NCBI RefSeq assembly: GCF_025024155.1
Contig: NW_026251739.1
Coordinates: 326,660 to 390,659 of the forward strand
Reading direction: 5' to 3'
Length of the DNA stretch: 64,000 bases
Origin: Gamsiella multidivaricata
Taxonomy: Eukaryota; Mortierellomycota; Mortierellomycetes; Mortierellales; Mortierellaceae
In this document: in pieces, positions 1 to 11,334 of the stretch
How positions within the stretch are numbered: position 1 is the stretch's first letter
How the letters are laid out: each line of letters starts with the position of its first letter
The notes under the pieces: model-generated
The model's input: only the letters and a program-made list of their open reading frames with translations
The model's database searches: none
What the model was told of the DNA's origin: nothing
Translations under genes and position numbers: made by a program

Positions 1-755
1 GATGCACCTTCCCGGGCGTGGCGTAAACCTTTAGACCTTTTTGTGGGAAGCATCGCAGAACGGCGCAGCAAGGCGGGGAAGGAGGTTATGCATCATGTCT
101 AGAGTCCTGCCTGCATTAAGGATGAAGACTCGCTTGCGCAATCTAATGGGATATAGCTGAGAGATTTTGTAGGGTCGAGGCTTCTAGTCTCAATTGCAGC
201 GGGTACAGTAGTGCTCGCGTATTATTGAGCGCACAGTGGAGGCATGGCAATATTGATCTGGTCGTCGAGGATGTCAATTGGCCTCCACAGGGCGTGAATG
301 TACATGCTACTCATCGAACGCACGCGACAATGAATGATATCGTGTTTCCCTACTTCACAACCGCAGACTGCATCAAGCAACACGAAGATAAAAAAAAAAA
401 AAAAAGCGTGGAGATTGACGAAGATGGATTGGGTTTACATTCGGCGACTCTCGCTCGACGGATATTAGACGAAGAAGCTCAACCGTGGCTACAAGAGACC
501 ATGCTTTATGTTGGCCACAGTTCGCGTAGGGGGTTACCGAATTTAGTCCAGTCTCATTTTGAGCAAGGCAGCGTGCCTGCAAAATTGGTGGCAAACAATG
601 TTGAGCAAAGGACAAAAAGCCACTATAGGGGTTGAAGAGCAGCTCCTTCTCCTCCGCTTTCACCAACCGAACAAACAACTCGCTTGACGTTCAAGCATCG
701 ACATTACCAGCATATATTTATCCAAATCGCATACAGCACATATAAGTAAAGGCTC
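1..755. other. Left-edge stretch without an assigned gene
   Basis: I recognise no gene here. The longest open frame (+, 225-635, from a GTG) has no family motif I know and contains a run of lysine codons read from a poly(A) tract near 391, so it may be chance. A gene running in from the left cannot be excluded. The last tens of bases probably hold the BDP1 promoter and leader. Confidence 0.5.
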
Positions 756-2785
756 ATGTCCGGCATCAGCACTCGCATCGGTACGACTGGAAGGAGTCTG
801 GCTTCGTTCTTGTGAATTCTTGAGGAAAAAAAAAAAAGTTCGCGATCCTAATCCTATTACCATCACGCCGCTCTGAATGTTAACCAGACAAGGGCCAGAA
901 AAGATTCGCGCCCAATCTCAAGGCTCGTCCTAATCGAAATAAGACAGCAGCATCAGAGGATGGAACTCCAGTACCAACGCCGCCTGTGGCCGGCAGCGAC
1001 TCTGGAACCTTTGGAGCGTCTCTTCTAGAGTCCGAAACTGGAAGCGCCAGCAGCATCGCAACCGACACTACTATCAACATTACACCATCTAATACTTTAG
1101 CGGATGCTACCACGGTATCTGCGCCTGCAGCCGATCCTGTACAGAGCGCATCTACGCGGAGATTATCAACGGCAACACCCATGTCTCCACTCATGTCTCA
1201 TAATCGGATAATCACCTCATCCAAATCACCAGCTTCTATCTTGACAAAAGTGAACAAGACTAGTCAATCAACCGCCATCTCGGTCCCATCTCAGAAAACC
1301 GTAACAGAACCATCTTCATCTTCAACCATGGGATCATCTTTATCCACAGCACCAACAAAATCCATAAAGGGGGCCTCGATTATTTCGGTGCCCACTGCAA
1401 GAAGCTACGCGGACATGGAGCAAATGGAAGAGGTCGAAGAGGTCGGAAGTTCAATAGCGTCCAGGAAACGGGCCAAAGGAAAACAAATTCGGCCGAGACA
1501 GCAACAACTGAATACCCAGATCGGAGAGGATGGCGAAGAAGATGTTGAAAATGGCGAGGAAGCTTTGCCGGATTACAACAACATGTACATGTACGAGTTC
1601 GTCAAGGATTTGGGAGTCGGGCGGCGTTCAAAGGCGTATGTAGAGCAGCAGGAAATGTTTAATCAGCAACAAAAGGTAGACAAGAAGGAGCAACGGATAC
1701 GAGATATTCGAATTTTGGAAGGCAGAGGCCCTTCACCGCAACGGGAGCTTGAGAAAGAGGAAGGGGAGGAAGAAGACGAGTTGCAGGCTGAAGATGGCAA
1801 TGATGACGAGACACGAAACAAGGACGAAAAGTTCAGTTTCGCAAAAATCGAGATCAGTACATCAAAACCATCATCAGCGCATAAGACGTAAGTAACCTCG
1901 GGGCCAGCATCTTCCTCTGCACTTTCACAACACGCTATGCTGGGCACTTAATTTGCTAATCGACTTTATTTTTCTATTTTTTTATGACATTACAGATTTG
2001 CTCCGCAAGTTCGTGTTATTGACGGACGAATTGAGCTGGACATGGATTCGTTGACTGTGGACCATGCGGTTGTGGAAGCAGTAGAGAACCAGGGTCCAAT
2101 GGAATATGTCGAAGAGTCATCGAGCACCAAGTTTATCAACAGCGCGTCCTTTGGTAAGAAGGTTCGATCTGAACGGTGGAACGATGAAGAGACGGAGCTT
2201 TTTTATAAGGTAAAAAAAAAAAAAAGACGCCCGCTTATAAATGCAATCGTTCAATTGCTCTATTGTGCTTCTGGCTTGTATTAATCGAAATTTCGGTTTT
2301 GTAATGTGCATCTTAGGCATTATCGCAGTGGGGCACCGATTTCAGTATTATTTGCAGATTGTTTCCAAGCAAGACTCGAATTGCTGTCAGGAACAAATAC
2401 AAGCGCGAGGATCGGTACAATCATAGCAGGATCGAAGAGGCATTGAGCAACCGGGCACCAATCGGTATGTTCATCTGCGCCTTGTGCACCATGCTCGCAT
2501 ATTACATGTCATGTAAAAAAAGGTAATGCTGGACTAAGCCAATGTCTGAACTATCATTGCCCTTTAGATCTTGAACAATACTCGCAAATGACGAAGATAG
2601 AGTTCCCTGAAGTGAGCGAATTGGATGAGGTCAAGAAACTGTCCGAGGAAAATGAAGGAGACGACTCATTGCTCCCCGAAAACGGCTATGAGGACGAATA
2701 TGGCGATGAACAAGAAACTGGACCAGAGGAGGAGATCGTGGAGCAGGAGGACGATGGAGAGGAGATTGTTGGCATGGTCGAGTAG
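756..2785 (+). CDS. BDP1: Transcription factor TFIIIB subunit B'' (BDP1), SANT domain
   Basis: BDP1 is the SANT subunit of TFIIIB, which with TBP and BRF1 recruits RNA polymerase III to tRNA, 5S and U6 genes in the nucleus. Exons: 756-780, 888-1887, 1996-2209, 2317-2464, 2568-2785; the phases close to 534 residues. The start was chosen because the 25-nt first exon splices in phase to give the N-terminal family motif STRIDKGQKRFAP. The first half is Ser/Thr-rich and disordered. The conserved core follows: VRVIDGRIELD, then the SANT domain at about residues 395-450 (RWNDEETELFYKALSQWG, continuing to VRNKYKRED). The C-terminus is acidic and much shorter than the repeat-bearing tail of animal BDP1, as expected in fungi. 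One intron splits the SANT domain right after FYK. Family identity is secure; the first exon is a splice-based inference. Confidence 0.9.
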
Positions 2786-2860
2786 CTCTTATTCCAATCT
2801 CACCGTTTAATACAATTGAGGCGGTTGCAGCAAGGTTTCAACAATGCACCATTATATATT

Positions 2861-2866
2861 TTTATT
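2861..2866 (-). terminator. Poly(A) signal AATAAA for the alcohol oxidase gene
   Basis: AATAAA on the minus strand lies about 40 nt past the stop codon of the fatty alcohol oxidase gene, a suitable distance. It is a motif match only. Confidence 0.45.
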
Positions 2867-2903
2867 CAAAGGCTCTATTTGATTATATTCAAGCGCTTTG
2901 GTC

Positions 2904-5634
2904 TTAAAGCTTGGCCGAGCCGTCAGCCTGCTTGATAAACTGGGCGATCGAGTATGCCATGGAGTAGGTGGTCAACATGGGGTTGACACCGCTGGCCGTT
3001 GGGAATGTAGAGGCGTCCGCAACATAGAGGTTCTTGACATCCCAAGTCTCACCTGTCGGCTTAATCGCTGAATCCCTGGGGCTACTTCCCATACGGCTAT
3101 TGTACGCAGCATCATGAAGCGCAAAAAAAAGAAAAGAAAAGAAAGAAGTCAGTAAAAAAATATCTAATAGAACAGCCTAAAGTGCCAACCTTACTAAGCA
3201 TTCAAATGGAAAAGTTCAGCATACCAGGATCCCATCTGATGTGCAGAGCCGATGACAGTCGACCCGGCCTTGACACTGCTACGCTTGACTTCCGCAATAT
3301 ACTTCTCAAAGGCAGGATCCTCGATGCCGAGAGCCTTGTTCACGATGAAGGGATCAACATTGTTCTGAGTGGTCCAGACAGATGATGCGCCAGCGGCGAC
3401 CAAGAGTCGGAGACTGCGATCCATGCCCTCCTCCAGAGAAACGGCATCGTGGCCCGAAACCGTGTAGTTGATACGGGGCAAGCCGTCGGGTCCGAGCTCG
3501 ATCGAGCCGCCGTCGCGGTCGCGACTGAGGACGATGAGGGGTAGGATATGGTTGATGTCGAGCATTTGGCGCTTGTGGTCGCCGGCGCTCTTCCACTTCA
3601 GGAAGGCAGAGTTGAGTCCTGGGTGATGTGAAGGGACCTCGATCTTCGATCCATATCCCTTTCCATCTGTGTTCTCAGCAACAGTGGTGAGCTATATAGT
3701 TTGAAGAAGAAAAATGGAAATGTCAGAATCACACTGCAAGGTCCAAAAGCAGCTCGTTGATCCCTTGCGATCACATCCAGAAGCACAGGCAGTAACAACC
3801 TACGGCAGTCATGATGGATCCCTGGTAACAATCGACCCTCTCGTCAAACTTGCCAAACACATAGGAGACTGGGTGGAGACGGAGGTTGCGTCCGATGTTT
3901 TTGTTCTTCAATCCACTGCGCTTCAGCAATGCAGGCGTATGGATCGACCCAGCCGCGACAACGACCTTATCGGCCTTGACAACAACTCTGCGTCCGTTCT
4001 GGTGGCCAACCACACCAATGGCCTTGCCCTTTTGAATCAATACACGCTCCACAAATGTATCCTGCAGGAAACGTGCTCCATGGTCCTTAGCGTCAGCCAA
4101 GTAGGTCATCATCGTTCCCTGCTTCTCACCAAAGCGGCATCCGAATCCACACCAACCGCAAGAGTGCTGCTGTCCGCCAGTGTTCTGAGGAATATCCTTG
4201 GTCGGGTATCCGAGTCTGCGGGATCCCTCCAACAAGAGACTGTTGGCCTTGTTGTGCCTCAAGTACTTATCCGAGATGTGAAGACGTTCAGTGACGGCAT
4301 CGATCGATCTTTGGTACGCGGGTGATGTGAAGTGAGGGAGTCCCATCTTGGCCCACTCTTCACGGACGAAGTATGGGAGCTATGTATCCATAAACATATT
4401 TGTGTTAGTTACTAGTCCTTGACCGATGAATGGAATGGATGCGTAGGTCTTATAGACAATTAGGGAGAGACTACTGGCGTACCTGAAGAGAAGCACACCA
4501 GTTGACAGTCGTTCCACCACCCCAGGTGCTTCCCGCAAGAACGGTGATGGCTCCATCGGTGGAGGTCAAGGCCGCAGCTAGAAGTAAAAACGATCGATAT
4601 ACCGGTGTTAGTTCACGTGAAGGCAACACATTTTGGATAGATTGATGCCCATGCCTCATGCGTGACTTTCTCGGAGAGGGACAAGGGAAAATAAGATTTA
4701 GCAATTACTTTGAATTAAAATAAGGGGAAAGAACCAAAAAAAGATGCGATAAAACGCGCAAAGTAAAGTGAACAGTTTGCCGTTGGGGACATGGGAGACG
4801 TACCATTCTCATACAGCTTTGCCAAAGCGTCCGCTTGAATGAGCGAAAGTTCGCTCTGAGCAAAATGGTGGCCCTTCTCGATCACCAAGACGCGCTTGCC
4901 AGCCTTCGAGAGTTCTGCAGCCATGACTCCGCCTCCAGCGCCCGAGCCCACGATGACCACATCAAACGACAGCTCAATACCCTCGGGCGGAACCTGGATA
5001 AACTCGTATGCGGGGAAATTCTTTGAAGAAAAGCGCTCCGAGTGCATCTCTGGGTCAACGCCAGGGTATCCAATGGCAGTGTGGATGGCCTCGATGGGCT
5101 GGGTATAGAAGGTAATGGATGTCAGCGATATCATGGCGCGCGCAAAGATGCGAAGCTTCGTGATCATGCTGTTGGACCAGGACAGGAGGATCTGTGTGCG
5201 CTGCTCGCGAGAGAGCGAGGCAAAGTCGCCATAGATGCCTCCCAACGCTAGTGTTCCGATTCTGTGGAGAAATAAAAAGGGAAGAAGTCAGTGATACTTT
5301 CCCCAAAGAATGTCATTCCTCTGGGGCAATTCTTTTTTTTTAAAAAAAAAGAAGGGAAGCGTTACTTTGTGGAAAGGACCTTGAAGACTGTGGCGAGCTC
5401 CTCGATCTTCTCTGCAGGCTGGCCATGCAGCTTTTCGACCACGGCCTCACCCAGGTTCTGGTTCATAACACTGGCCTTACCAAAGGCCCTCAATGCCTCG
5501 TCGTTGGTTCCGTCCGAGTTGGAGCGAACGAAATCCTCGAGCTCCTGGCCAGTAAGTTCTGGAATGATGGTATCGACGATGGCATAGACGACCTTGATCT
5601 GCTCCTCAGTAAGCGTGGGTTTAGATGGGGCCAT
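2904..5634 (-). CDS. FAO1: Long-chain fatty alcohol oxidase (GMC flavoenzyme), C-terminal PTS1-like AKL
   Basis: Predicted FAD enzyme oxidising long-chain alcohols to aldehydes with O2, the step before fatty aldehyde dehydrogenase in omega-oxidation and wax/alkane use. Exons read right to left: 5366-5634, 4804-5261, 4483-4577, 3804-4379, 3225-3691, 2904-3096, giving 685 residues, typical of the FAO family. Visible features are the FAO N-terminal helical region, the Rossmann FAD motif VVIVGSGAGGG (about 192-201), a cofactor-loop STWGGGTTVNW, the FAO-specific cysteine cluster SCGWCGFGC, and the C-terminal GMC signature QMGSCRMG followed by DASTFPTASGVNPM. The last three residues, AKL, fit the peroxisomal PTS1 consensus. 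The frame stays open about 46 codons upstream of the chosen ATG (MAPSKP), so a longer N-terminus is possible, but that stretch looks like leader. Confidence 0.92.
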
Positions 5635-6665
5635 GATGATTTCGCGTTGGAGAAGATATATAGGATTGGTAGGATGTTGGTGTGTGTGAAGGCGTGAAGG
5701 TGCGAGATGTGAGATGTCAGTTAAAAGTGATGAGACTCGGCCAGGAGGAAAAAAAGAAAAAAAAAAGTTCACGTAAGTTGTAGAAAGGATGAGTCGACAG
5801 CCAGAGAAGGATGAAAGGAAGGACGGATGAACCGATGGGTAGATTCGAATTCAAATGAAGGAGATGATGCGCAACGGCAACCCTCTTTATATCGATTAAC
5901 CGTTGCTGCTGCAGGAACAGCATATTCGCTCTCGCTCCCGTGCGTCCCATTTACTCAGAATACTTTTTTGTTGTCGCACTGGCCGGGAAGGGCTCCTCAT
6001 GGTTTCTCGGCTCCGGTCTGCACTCTCTGTTTCTCGCTTCGCCCTTCGCCTTGTCGGGCCATTCGGTTCATGTTCTCTGGCTCGGAATCCAACCTTGCTT
6101 CTCCACAACCACTCGGACGGTAACCGAAGACGCCTTCATAGCTCTGCAACCTCTTGGCACCCGTCTTCTCGTGGCCTGAGTCTGCGTCTCTTGGTCACTT
6201 TCAAGTGCATATGATTTGGCTTTACTGAAAAGAACTATGTACGACATAAAGACAATCCGTTGTAAAATCAAAGAAACACCAATCGGGCCTAGAAGAAATC
6301 CTGCAGGATGGCACAGGTTATCGCTGGATGGGGTGGTCTGGGCAAATACAGCAGCAGACCAACATGGAGGACCCCGTTGCGAGTTGCAAATGGATTTACG
6401 GATGGACTGCTCAATATTTCATATACATGGTCGCATACGTGGTCGTATACAGGATCGCTCTTCTGCTCAGACGCGTCTAGACTAGCAAAAAATAAAGCGT
6501 GCTTTCGTCGCGTGTGGGCATCCTGTCTTTACCTCATAGGCCATCGCTGTGGAGACATGTTTCAGATACGCCACTGTCCACCTCAGGGCACTTCTTCGCG
6601 CCGTACCTGAGCTGACCTTTTCTACTCCAGACACCTCCTTCGTCCTCCATCGAACCTGATTCACC
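5635..6665. other. Divergent intergenic region between FAO and COX12
   Basis: About 1 kb with no convincing gene. It should carry both divergent promoters. It holds A-rich tracts near 5340-5350 and 5749-5766 and a 7-bp inverted repeat, GCAACGG at 5871-5877 and CCGTTGC at 5900-5906, flanking an AT-rich spacer (TTTATATCGATT). Several open frames of about 100 codons overlap each other on both strands, lack family motifs and look like chance. Confidence 0.5.
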
Positions 6666-7425
6666 ATGCCCGAGATCAAGATTCAGACCGGTGCGTGTAC
6701 TCATCTCGACTTGACTTGATTTGGCTTGACTGGACTGGACCGGGCTGGACTCGACTCGATTCGACTTATCCCCTGCCTCAACATTTCCTATCCCACCCAT
6801 ACCTCTACATACCATGGCGCTGTATACCATGGCTATGCACCACCTACAATTTCATCACCTTCTGCAACCCAAAGATCAGACTTGAACAGACTTGAACAGA
6901 CTTGAACAATCACGAGCACATTTGCAATTGATTCCTTTTACCTGAACATGACCATACTGCTTGCCTTACCTCGGACGGATAGGAGCACCGAGAATAGCCC
7001 ACAGACCAAGATACTAGTTTACTGACATTCATTGGTTACTTGGACCATCGTAGCTCCCTTTGACGCTCGTTTTCCCAACGCTAACCAGAGCAAGCATTGC
7101 TGGCAGGCGTATGGCGACTACTTCAAATGCATTGATGCCCGTGGCGAGGAATTCACTCCCTGCAACGAGTTCAAGCGGGTCTTCCAGAGCCTTTGCCCCA
7201 CCGATTGGGTATGTGTACTTTCCTTTTTATTATTTGGGAGGCGTAGCATCCATATTCGGATCGGAATCCATCAAAGAAAGGATATCCGAAACAAAGCACG
7301 AGGGCGAGATAGAGAGCCACTTTTGACTTCGAGTGCGACTTACCTTTGGTTTTTCAATGTCTTAGATTAACAAGTGGGACGAGCAGCGCGAGCAGGGCAC
7401 CCTTCCCTTCAGAACCAAAGTCTAA
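6666..7425 (+). CDS. COX12: Cytochrome c oxidase subunit VIb (Cox12)
   Basis: Small intermembrane-space subunit of respiratory complex IV, imported and folded by the MIA40 disulfide relay. Exons 6666-6690, 7054-7208 and 7366-7425 encode 79 residues, normal for the family. The first exon contributes only MPEIKIQT; the second carries the core PFDARFPNANQSKHCW and the twin-cysteine CHCH fold, with cysteines in CWQAYGDYFKC (CX9C) and CNEFKRVFQSLC (CX10C) spacing; the third ends WDEQREQGTLPF. The 363-nt first intron is long for this window and repeat-rich. Identity is secure because of cysteine spacing and full-length collinearity with the family. Confidence 0.95.
6706..6766 (+). repeat. Degenerate TTGAC/CTGGA pentamer array in COX12 intron 1
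   Basis: Starting 15 nt after the donor of COX12 intron 1, a 60-nt stretch repeats variants of a five-base unit (TCGAC, TTGAC, TGGAC, CTGGA). It is visible by eye and has no coding role. Replication slippage is the simplest origin. Confidence 0.6.
6881..6908 (+). repeat. 10-bp tandem repeat (CTTGAACAGA x2.8)
   Basis: Two perfect copies and one partial copy of CTTGAACAGA lie in COX12 intron 1. The array is not near the splice sites. Confidence 0.8.
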
Positions 7426-7837
7426 AAACTGTCTATCCGATCTCACTATCATACCCCACTTCACCACCAAAAGTGTTTTTGCCGACACACATGCCAGTAG
7501 AACAATAGCAGCAGAAACAAGTTTAATTGACAATAAAGGACCATATATCTGCTAAAGTGTGCGAGGAGCACCATGATTGTATTACTAATGCTCGTAAATG
7601 CAGTTGCATAATACGGACGAACCCATGCGACGCGAAAGGTAGTTGCCGCGTCCGTTCTTTTTAGGACATTACGGTTCCCTAGGACCTTGCGACCTAGGGT
7701 TCAAAAAAAAAAAAAAAAAGTGGTCAACGATATTTGAATGAGCACCAAGCCACACTTCAGTTAAAGGTTCGCGCCTTTGCAGAGATTCAACGACAGAACA
7801 CACACCCCACGGCCACCAAGCTAATCTAGACTGACTC
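7426..7837. other. Intergenic COX12-PRP4, with AATAAA and a short hairpin
   Basis: No gene. It holds the COX12 poly(A) signal AATAAA at 7532-7537, an inverted repeat CCCTAGG (7677-7683) / CCTAGGG (7693-7699) with a 9-nt loop, then a poly(A) tract of about 17 nt starting near 7703. The region also carries the PRP4 promoter. Confidence 0.55.
7532..7537 (+). terminator. Poly(A) signal AATAAA of COX12
   Basis: AATAAA about 107 nt after the COX12 stop codon. Motif match only. Confidence 0.45.
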
Positions 7838-10112
7838 ATGGAAGGCGCCAACGGAAAACCAGCAGGAGGACGCATTCACTTCGGGTCTCTTGAGGCTGTT
7901 GAGGCAAGGAATCGCCAGGCCGCTTCTGCAGCTGCGGCGGCAGCGGCAGTCTCGGCCTCGGCATCACCAACGGTTGCATCACAGTCTAAAGGAGTGACGC
8001 TGGACGAACTAAGTAAGAGAAGTCTGACTACCTTACATTCTGCTCTAGCTGTCTCTCGATTCCCAGCATTCTAAACGAAGGTATATTTATTGGTGTGTTC
8101 TGCCGTCATAGAGACGGACGATAAGTTTGAGATGTCAGAGTCTTCGAAAAGGGCGCGGGATCAGCATATGGAGATCATGGAGATGTTTGAGCGAAAGAAG
8201 CGAGCACGGACGATCGCCGTACCCACAGAGGACAAGAAGGTCAGGGAAAAGCTCCGGGAACTTGGGGAACCAGTCTGCTTGTTCGGCGAAGATGTAAGCA
8301 ACGTTCAATTGCAACGGAAGGAGCTGAGCATCCACTCTGAAACGTCAAATCTAACAAAATCATATTCTGCTTTGTACTTCGATACTCGTCCTAGAACATG
8401 GATCGACGATCTCGTTTAAGGGACTTGATGTCGAAGGATGCACCTGTTGAAGATGGAGACCAAAAAATGGAATCCGAGGGTGAAAGCGAGAGTGATTCTG
8501 ATGAGGAGGAGGTAAGGAAACCGGGTCACAGAGGCGAACAGGATATCTTGCACTTCTGGATCACTACACTAACGCAAATGGGTCCCTTTTACATTCGCAG
8601 GAGGTGTACACACCCGGCACACAAAGTCTTTTGAAAGCTCGGCGGGACATTGCACATTATTCGTTGCCAAGGTATGAACATGGACATGGAAAGCGGCATA
8701 ATCAGCACATTGTCTTCAGTCACGGGAAACTAACACCGACCAATTCATGCAATAGGGCGGCAAAAAGAGTGGCGAAACAAAATGAAGAGAACAAGATATC
8801 CATGGCCGTCTTTAAAGCAATGCGAGCAGAGGAATTTGAGAAGCTTAAGGTATATAATTGGAGACACTCTGCTTTGCACTTCAGCGGCCGTTTCCATGGA
8901 CATCTGCTAATCTGCAGCCTGGCATTAATATTTTATGCATAGCTCTACGCCAACTACTCCTCTCAGATCGGTGATGACAGGCCATTGTCCCAATGTGCAT
9001 TCTCCCCAGACAGCAATTTTTTGGCGACTGGATCATTTGGTGGACTCTGCAAGATTTGGAGTGTCCCTGATTCCAGATTGGTACATTCGCTACGAGGTAT
9101 GGAGCAGACACTGGAGACCTGTTTATTCCAAGAATGGGTTGCTGTGTTCCCTTTTATTAACACTGCTACTCAATTGCTCCAGGACATACGGATAAAATTG
9201 GAGGACTCAAATGGCATCCAAGAGCACATATTTCTCAGGATCGTGGAGCCGTGAATCTTGCATCTGGCGGAGGAGACGGCATTGTGAATCTGTGGTCCTT
9301 GGAAAGGTACTATAATTGATGTCCATCTTGTTGTATTTTTTTTTATTGCCAGGACTTCATCGTCAGATCTTAACCCAACGATCTATATCTCCCAATCTAG
9401 TGAAACACCGATCCAATCATTGAAGGGCCACGAGGCAAGGGTAGCCCGAATTAATTTCCACCCTATGGGTCGCTTCTTGGGAAGCGCAGGATTCGATGGA
9501 ACGTGGCGACTGTGGGATGTCGAAGCCGGCACAGAAGTTTTGACACAACGCGGCCATTCACGCGAAGTTTACGCTATTGCATTTCAATGCGACGGATCCT
9601 TGGCCGCTACGGGAGGTCTGGATGCTGTTGGAAGGGTGTGGGATTTGCGGACAGGACGATCTGCATTGACGATGGAGGGCCATGTTTCTGATATTCTTGG
9701 AATCGATTTTTCGCCGAACGGGTACCAGATTGCAACGGGCAGTGCTGATAATTCGATCCGCATCTGGGACTTGAGGACACTGCGTTCAATCCATTCGATC
9801 CCTGCACATACCAATCTTGTGTCGGATCTCAAGTTTTATGCGGGTCCCATACTCCAGGATGAAACCAGCTCGGCGATGCAGGTTGATGGCGAGCAGGTGC
9901 GGCCAAGCAAGAGTGGACTCTACTTGGGCAGCTGTAGTTTTGATGGAACGATCAAGCTGTGGAGTGCGGATGACTGGAAGCTGCAAAAGAGTTTGGTGGG
10001 ACATACCGGTAAGGTTACCGGATTAGATATCTCAAACGATGGACGATTCCTGGGATCCAGTGGTTTTGATAGAACCTTTAAACTGTGGGCACCAGAGAAT
10101 GCCGATTATTAA
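7838..10112 (+). CDS. PRP4: U4/U6 snRNP protein Prp4 (PRPF4), WD40 repeats
   Basis: Core U4/U6 di-snRNP protein needed to assemble the tri-snRNP for splicing; binds PRP3 and the 5' stem-loop of U4. Eight exons: 7838-8012, 8112-8293, 8395-8511, 8601-8671, 8756-8849, 8943-9096, 9183-9306, 9401-10112, giving 542 residues. The N-terminal part holds the PRP4 splicing-factor motif ([19 protein letters not shown]), an acidic Ser/Glu stretch, and the [14 protein letters not shown] segment. The C-terminal half is a WD40 propeller with recognisable blades ([76 protein letters not shown]). Introns are confined to the first 60 percent; the last 712 nt are a single exon. Confident. Confidence 0.95.
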
Positions 10113-11019
10113 AACAAAACAATTGATGATATGAAAAAAAAAATTTTTTTTTATGATACTATCCATTGCCCACTCTTCGTCAAATGAACATTTGTCAATA
10201 GATCCATTGTGCACGCTCTTATTAGCAGTTTGTCTATTCGGCACTCTTATCACCAACTAGCCACTGCAAAGTCCAAAGCGCTTATTATTGTTATTAAGAA
10301 TGATAGAAGAGATGTATCCCCACTTCAAATCGCCAAAAGGTCATGGGATGATCCGGTGCCATGGTTAAAGTCACCAGAGTCCCGAATCCAGGGCGATCTG
10401 CAGCGGGGATATACCAGGCTCCTTTCCACCCCACATACCCACTCTTGATCCGTTTCAGTCCCTCGTCTCAAAGAGAGAAGAGGAAGAGTAGTAAGAACGA
10501 GAGTGGGCAGATAGTGAGGGGATAGAGTGCAGGCGTATTGTGTCTCTCTCCAATCGTTTAACTCGCTTCACAGATGGGAAATGCAAGAGCAAGGTGATTA
10601 TGATGGAGAGGTGTGAAGGAAAAAAAAAAGATCTGCCCAGGTTTGAAAAATAAATAAACAGTGGGCACTGGGGCGGGGATCGAATACTTATCCGTCATGT
10701 CACGGCATCAACGGAGATCGCGTCTGCTGCCCCCTGCAGGGGTATCTTTTGCCACCAAAAAAATAGAGTTGGAAAATTGGCTCTGTTGTCCTGTGGTGTG
10801 GGGACGTGGATGGCCTCTCTTCGCCGACTTGCTGCTGTGTCTGTAGCAACAGCGTCCCATATGTCCATTAGACATACTCCCCCCATCCACATGCAATACT
10901 ATGGGTTGTAGGATTATAAATACTTCTCTTTTCCTCCATATTCTTGCATTGACTATTACAGCGCTTCTACAGCACCCAACTCCCCACTCCACCTTCAATT
11001 CCCAGTAAAAAAAAAAAGA
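10113..11019. other. Intergenic PRP4 to MSP-domain gene
   Basis: No gene seen. An A10T9 block at 10134-10152, about 20 nt past the PRP4 stop, can fold on itself and may sit in its 3' end region. The remainder is presumably promoter for the MSP-domain gene, with a TATA-like element at its right end. Confidence 0.5.
10915..10921 (+). promoter_or_regulatory. TATA-like box (TATAAAT) upstream of MSP-domain gene
   Basis: TATAAAT lies about 100 nt before the inferred ATG, which fits a TATA box with a leader of about 70 nt. Motif match only. Confidence 0.4.
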
Positions 11020-11292
11020 ATGTCGTCCATTGCCCAGCAATCCATTGAAACCACAGCTCTTGAGCGTCTTCGGATATCTCCACAGCAATTCCAGTTCGCA
11101 GGTAACGGCATGGCACAATCAAGAGGACCCTGACCCTGATTCTATCCAACGTCCCCCCCCCCCCCCGCCCAATTTGCGTCCAGCAAGATCAATAAAACCA
11201 GATATCACTCGCGCCAATGTTCTCATTTCCAATACCAATACTCCGTCCTATCTTACTCTTCCGTCTCTTCATATCAGCTTCCTCATACATAC

Positions 11293-11334
<42 letters not shown>

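Noticed and set aside
225..635. 136-codon frame near the left edge
   Set aside because: It lacks an ATG at its start, includes a poly(A)-encoded Lys run and has no recognisable motif; not enough to call a gene.
5362..5772. Extended FAO start at 5772
   Set aside because: The extra 46 codons are read from a T-rich leader (MNFFFSFFPPG) and lie ahead of a start that gives the family's usual N-terminus.
11294..11332. 39-nt poly(A) as the tail of a retroposon
   Set aside because: No element body, internal Pol III boxes or target-site duplication could be seen on either side; similar shorter runs are everywhere in introns.
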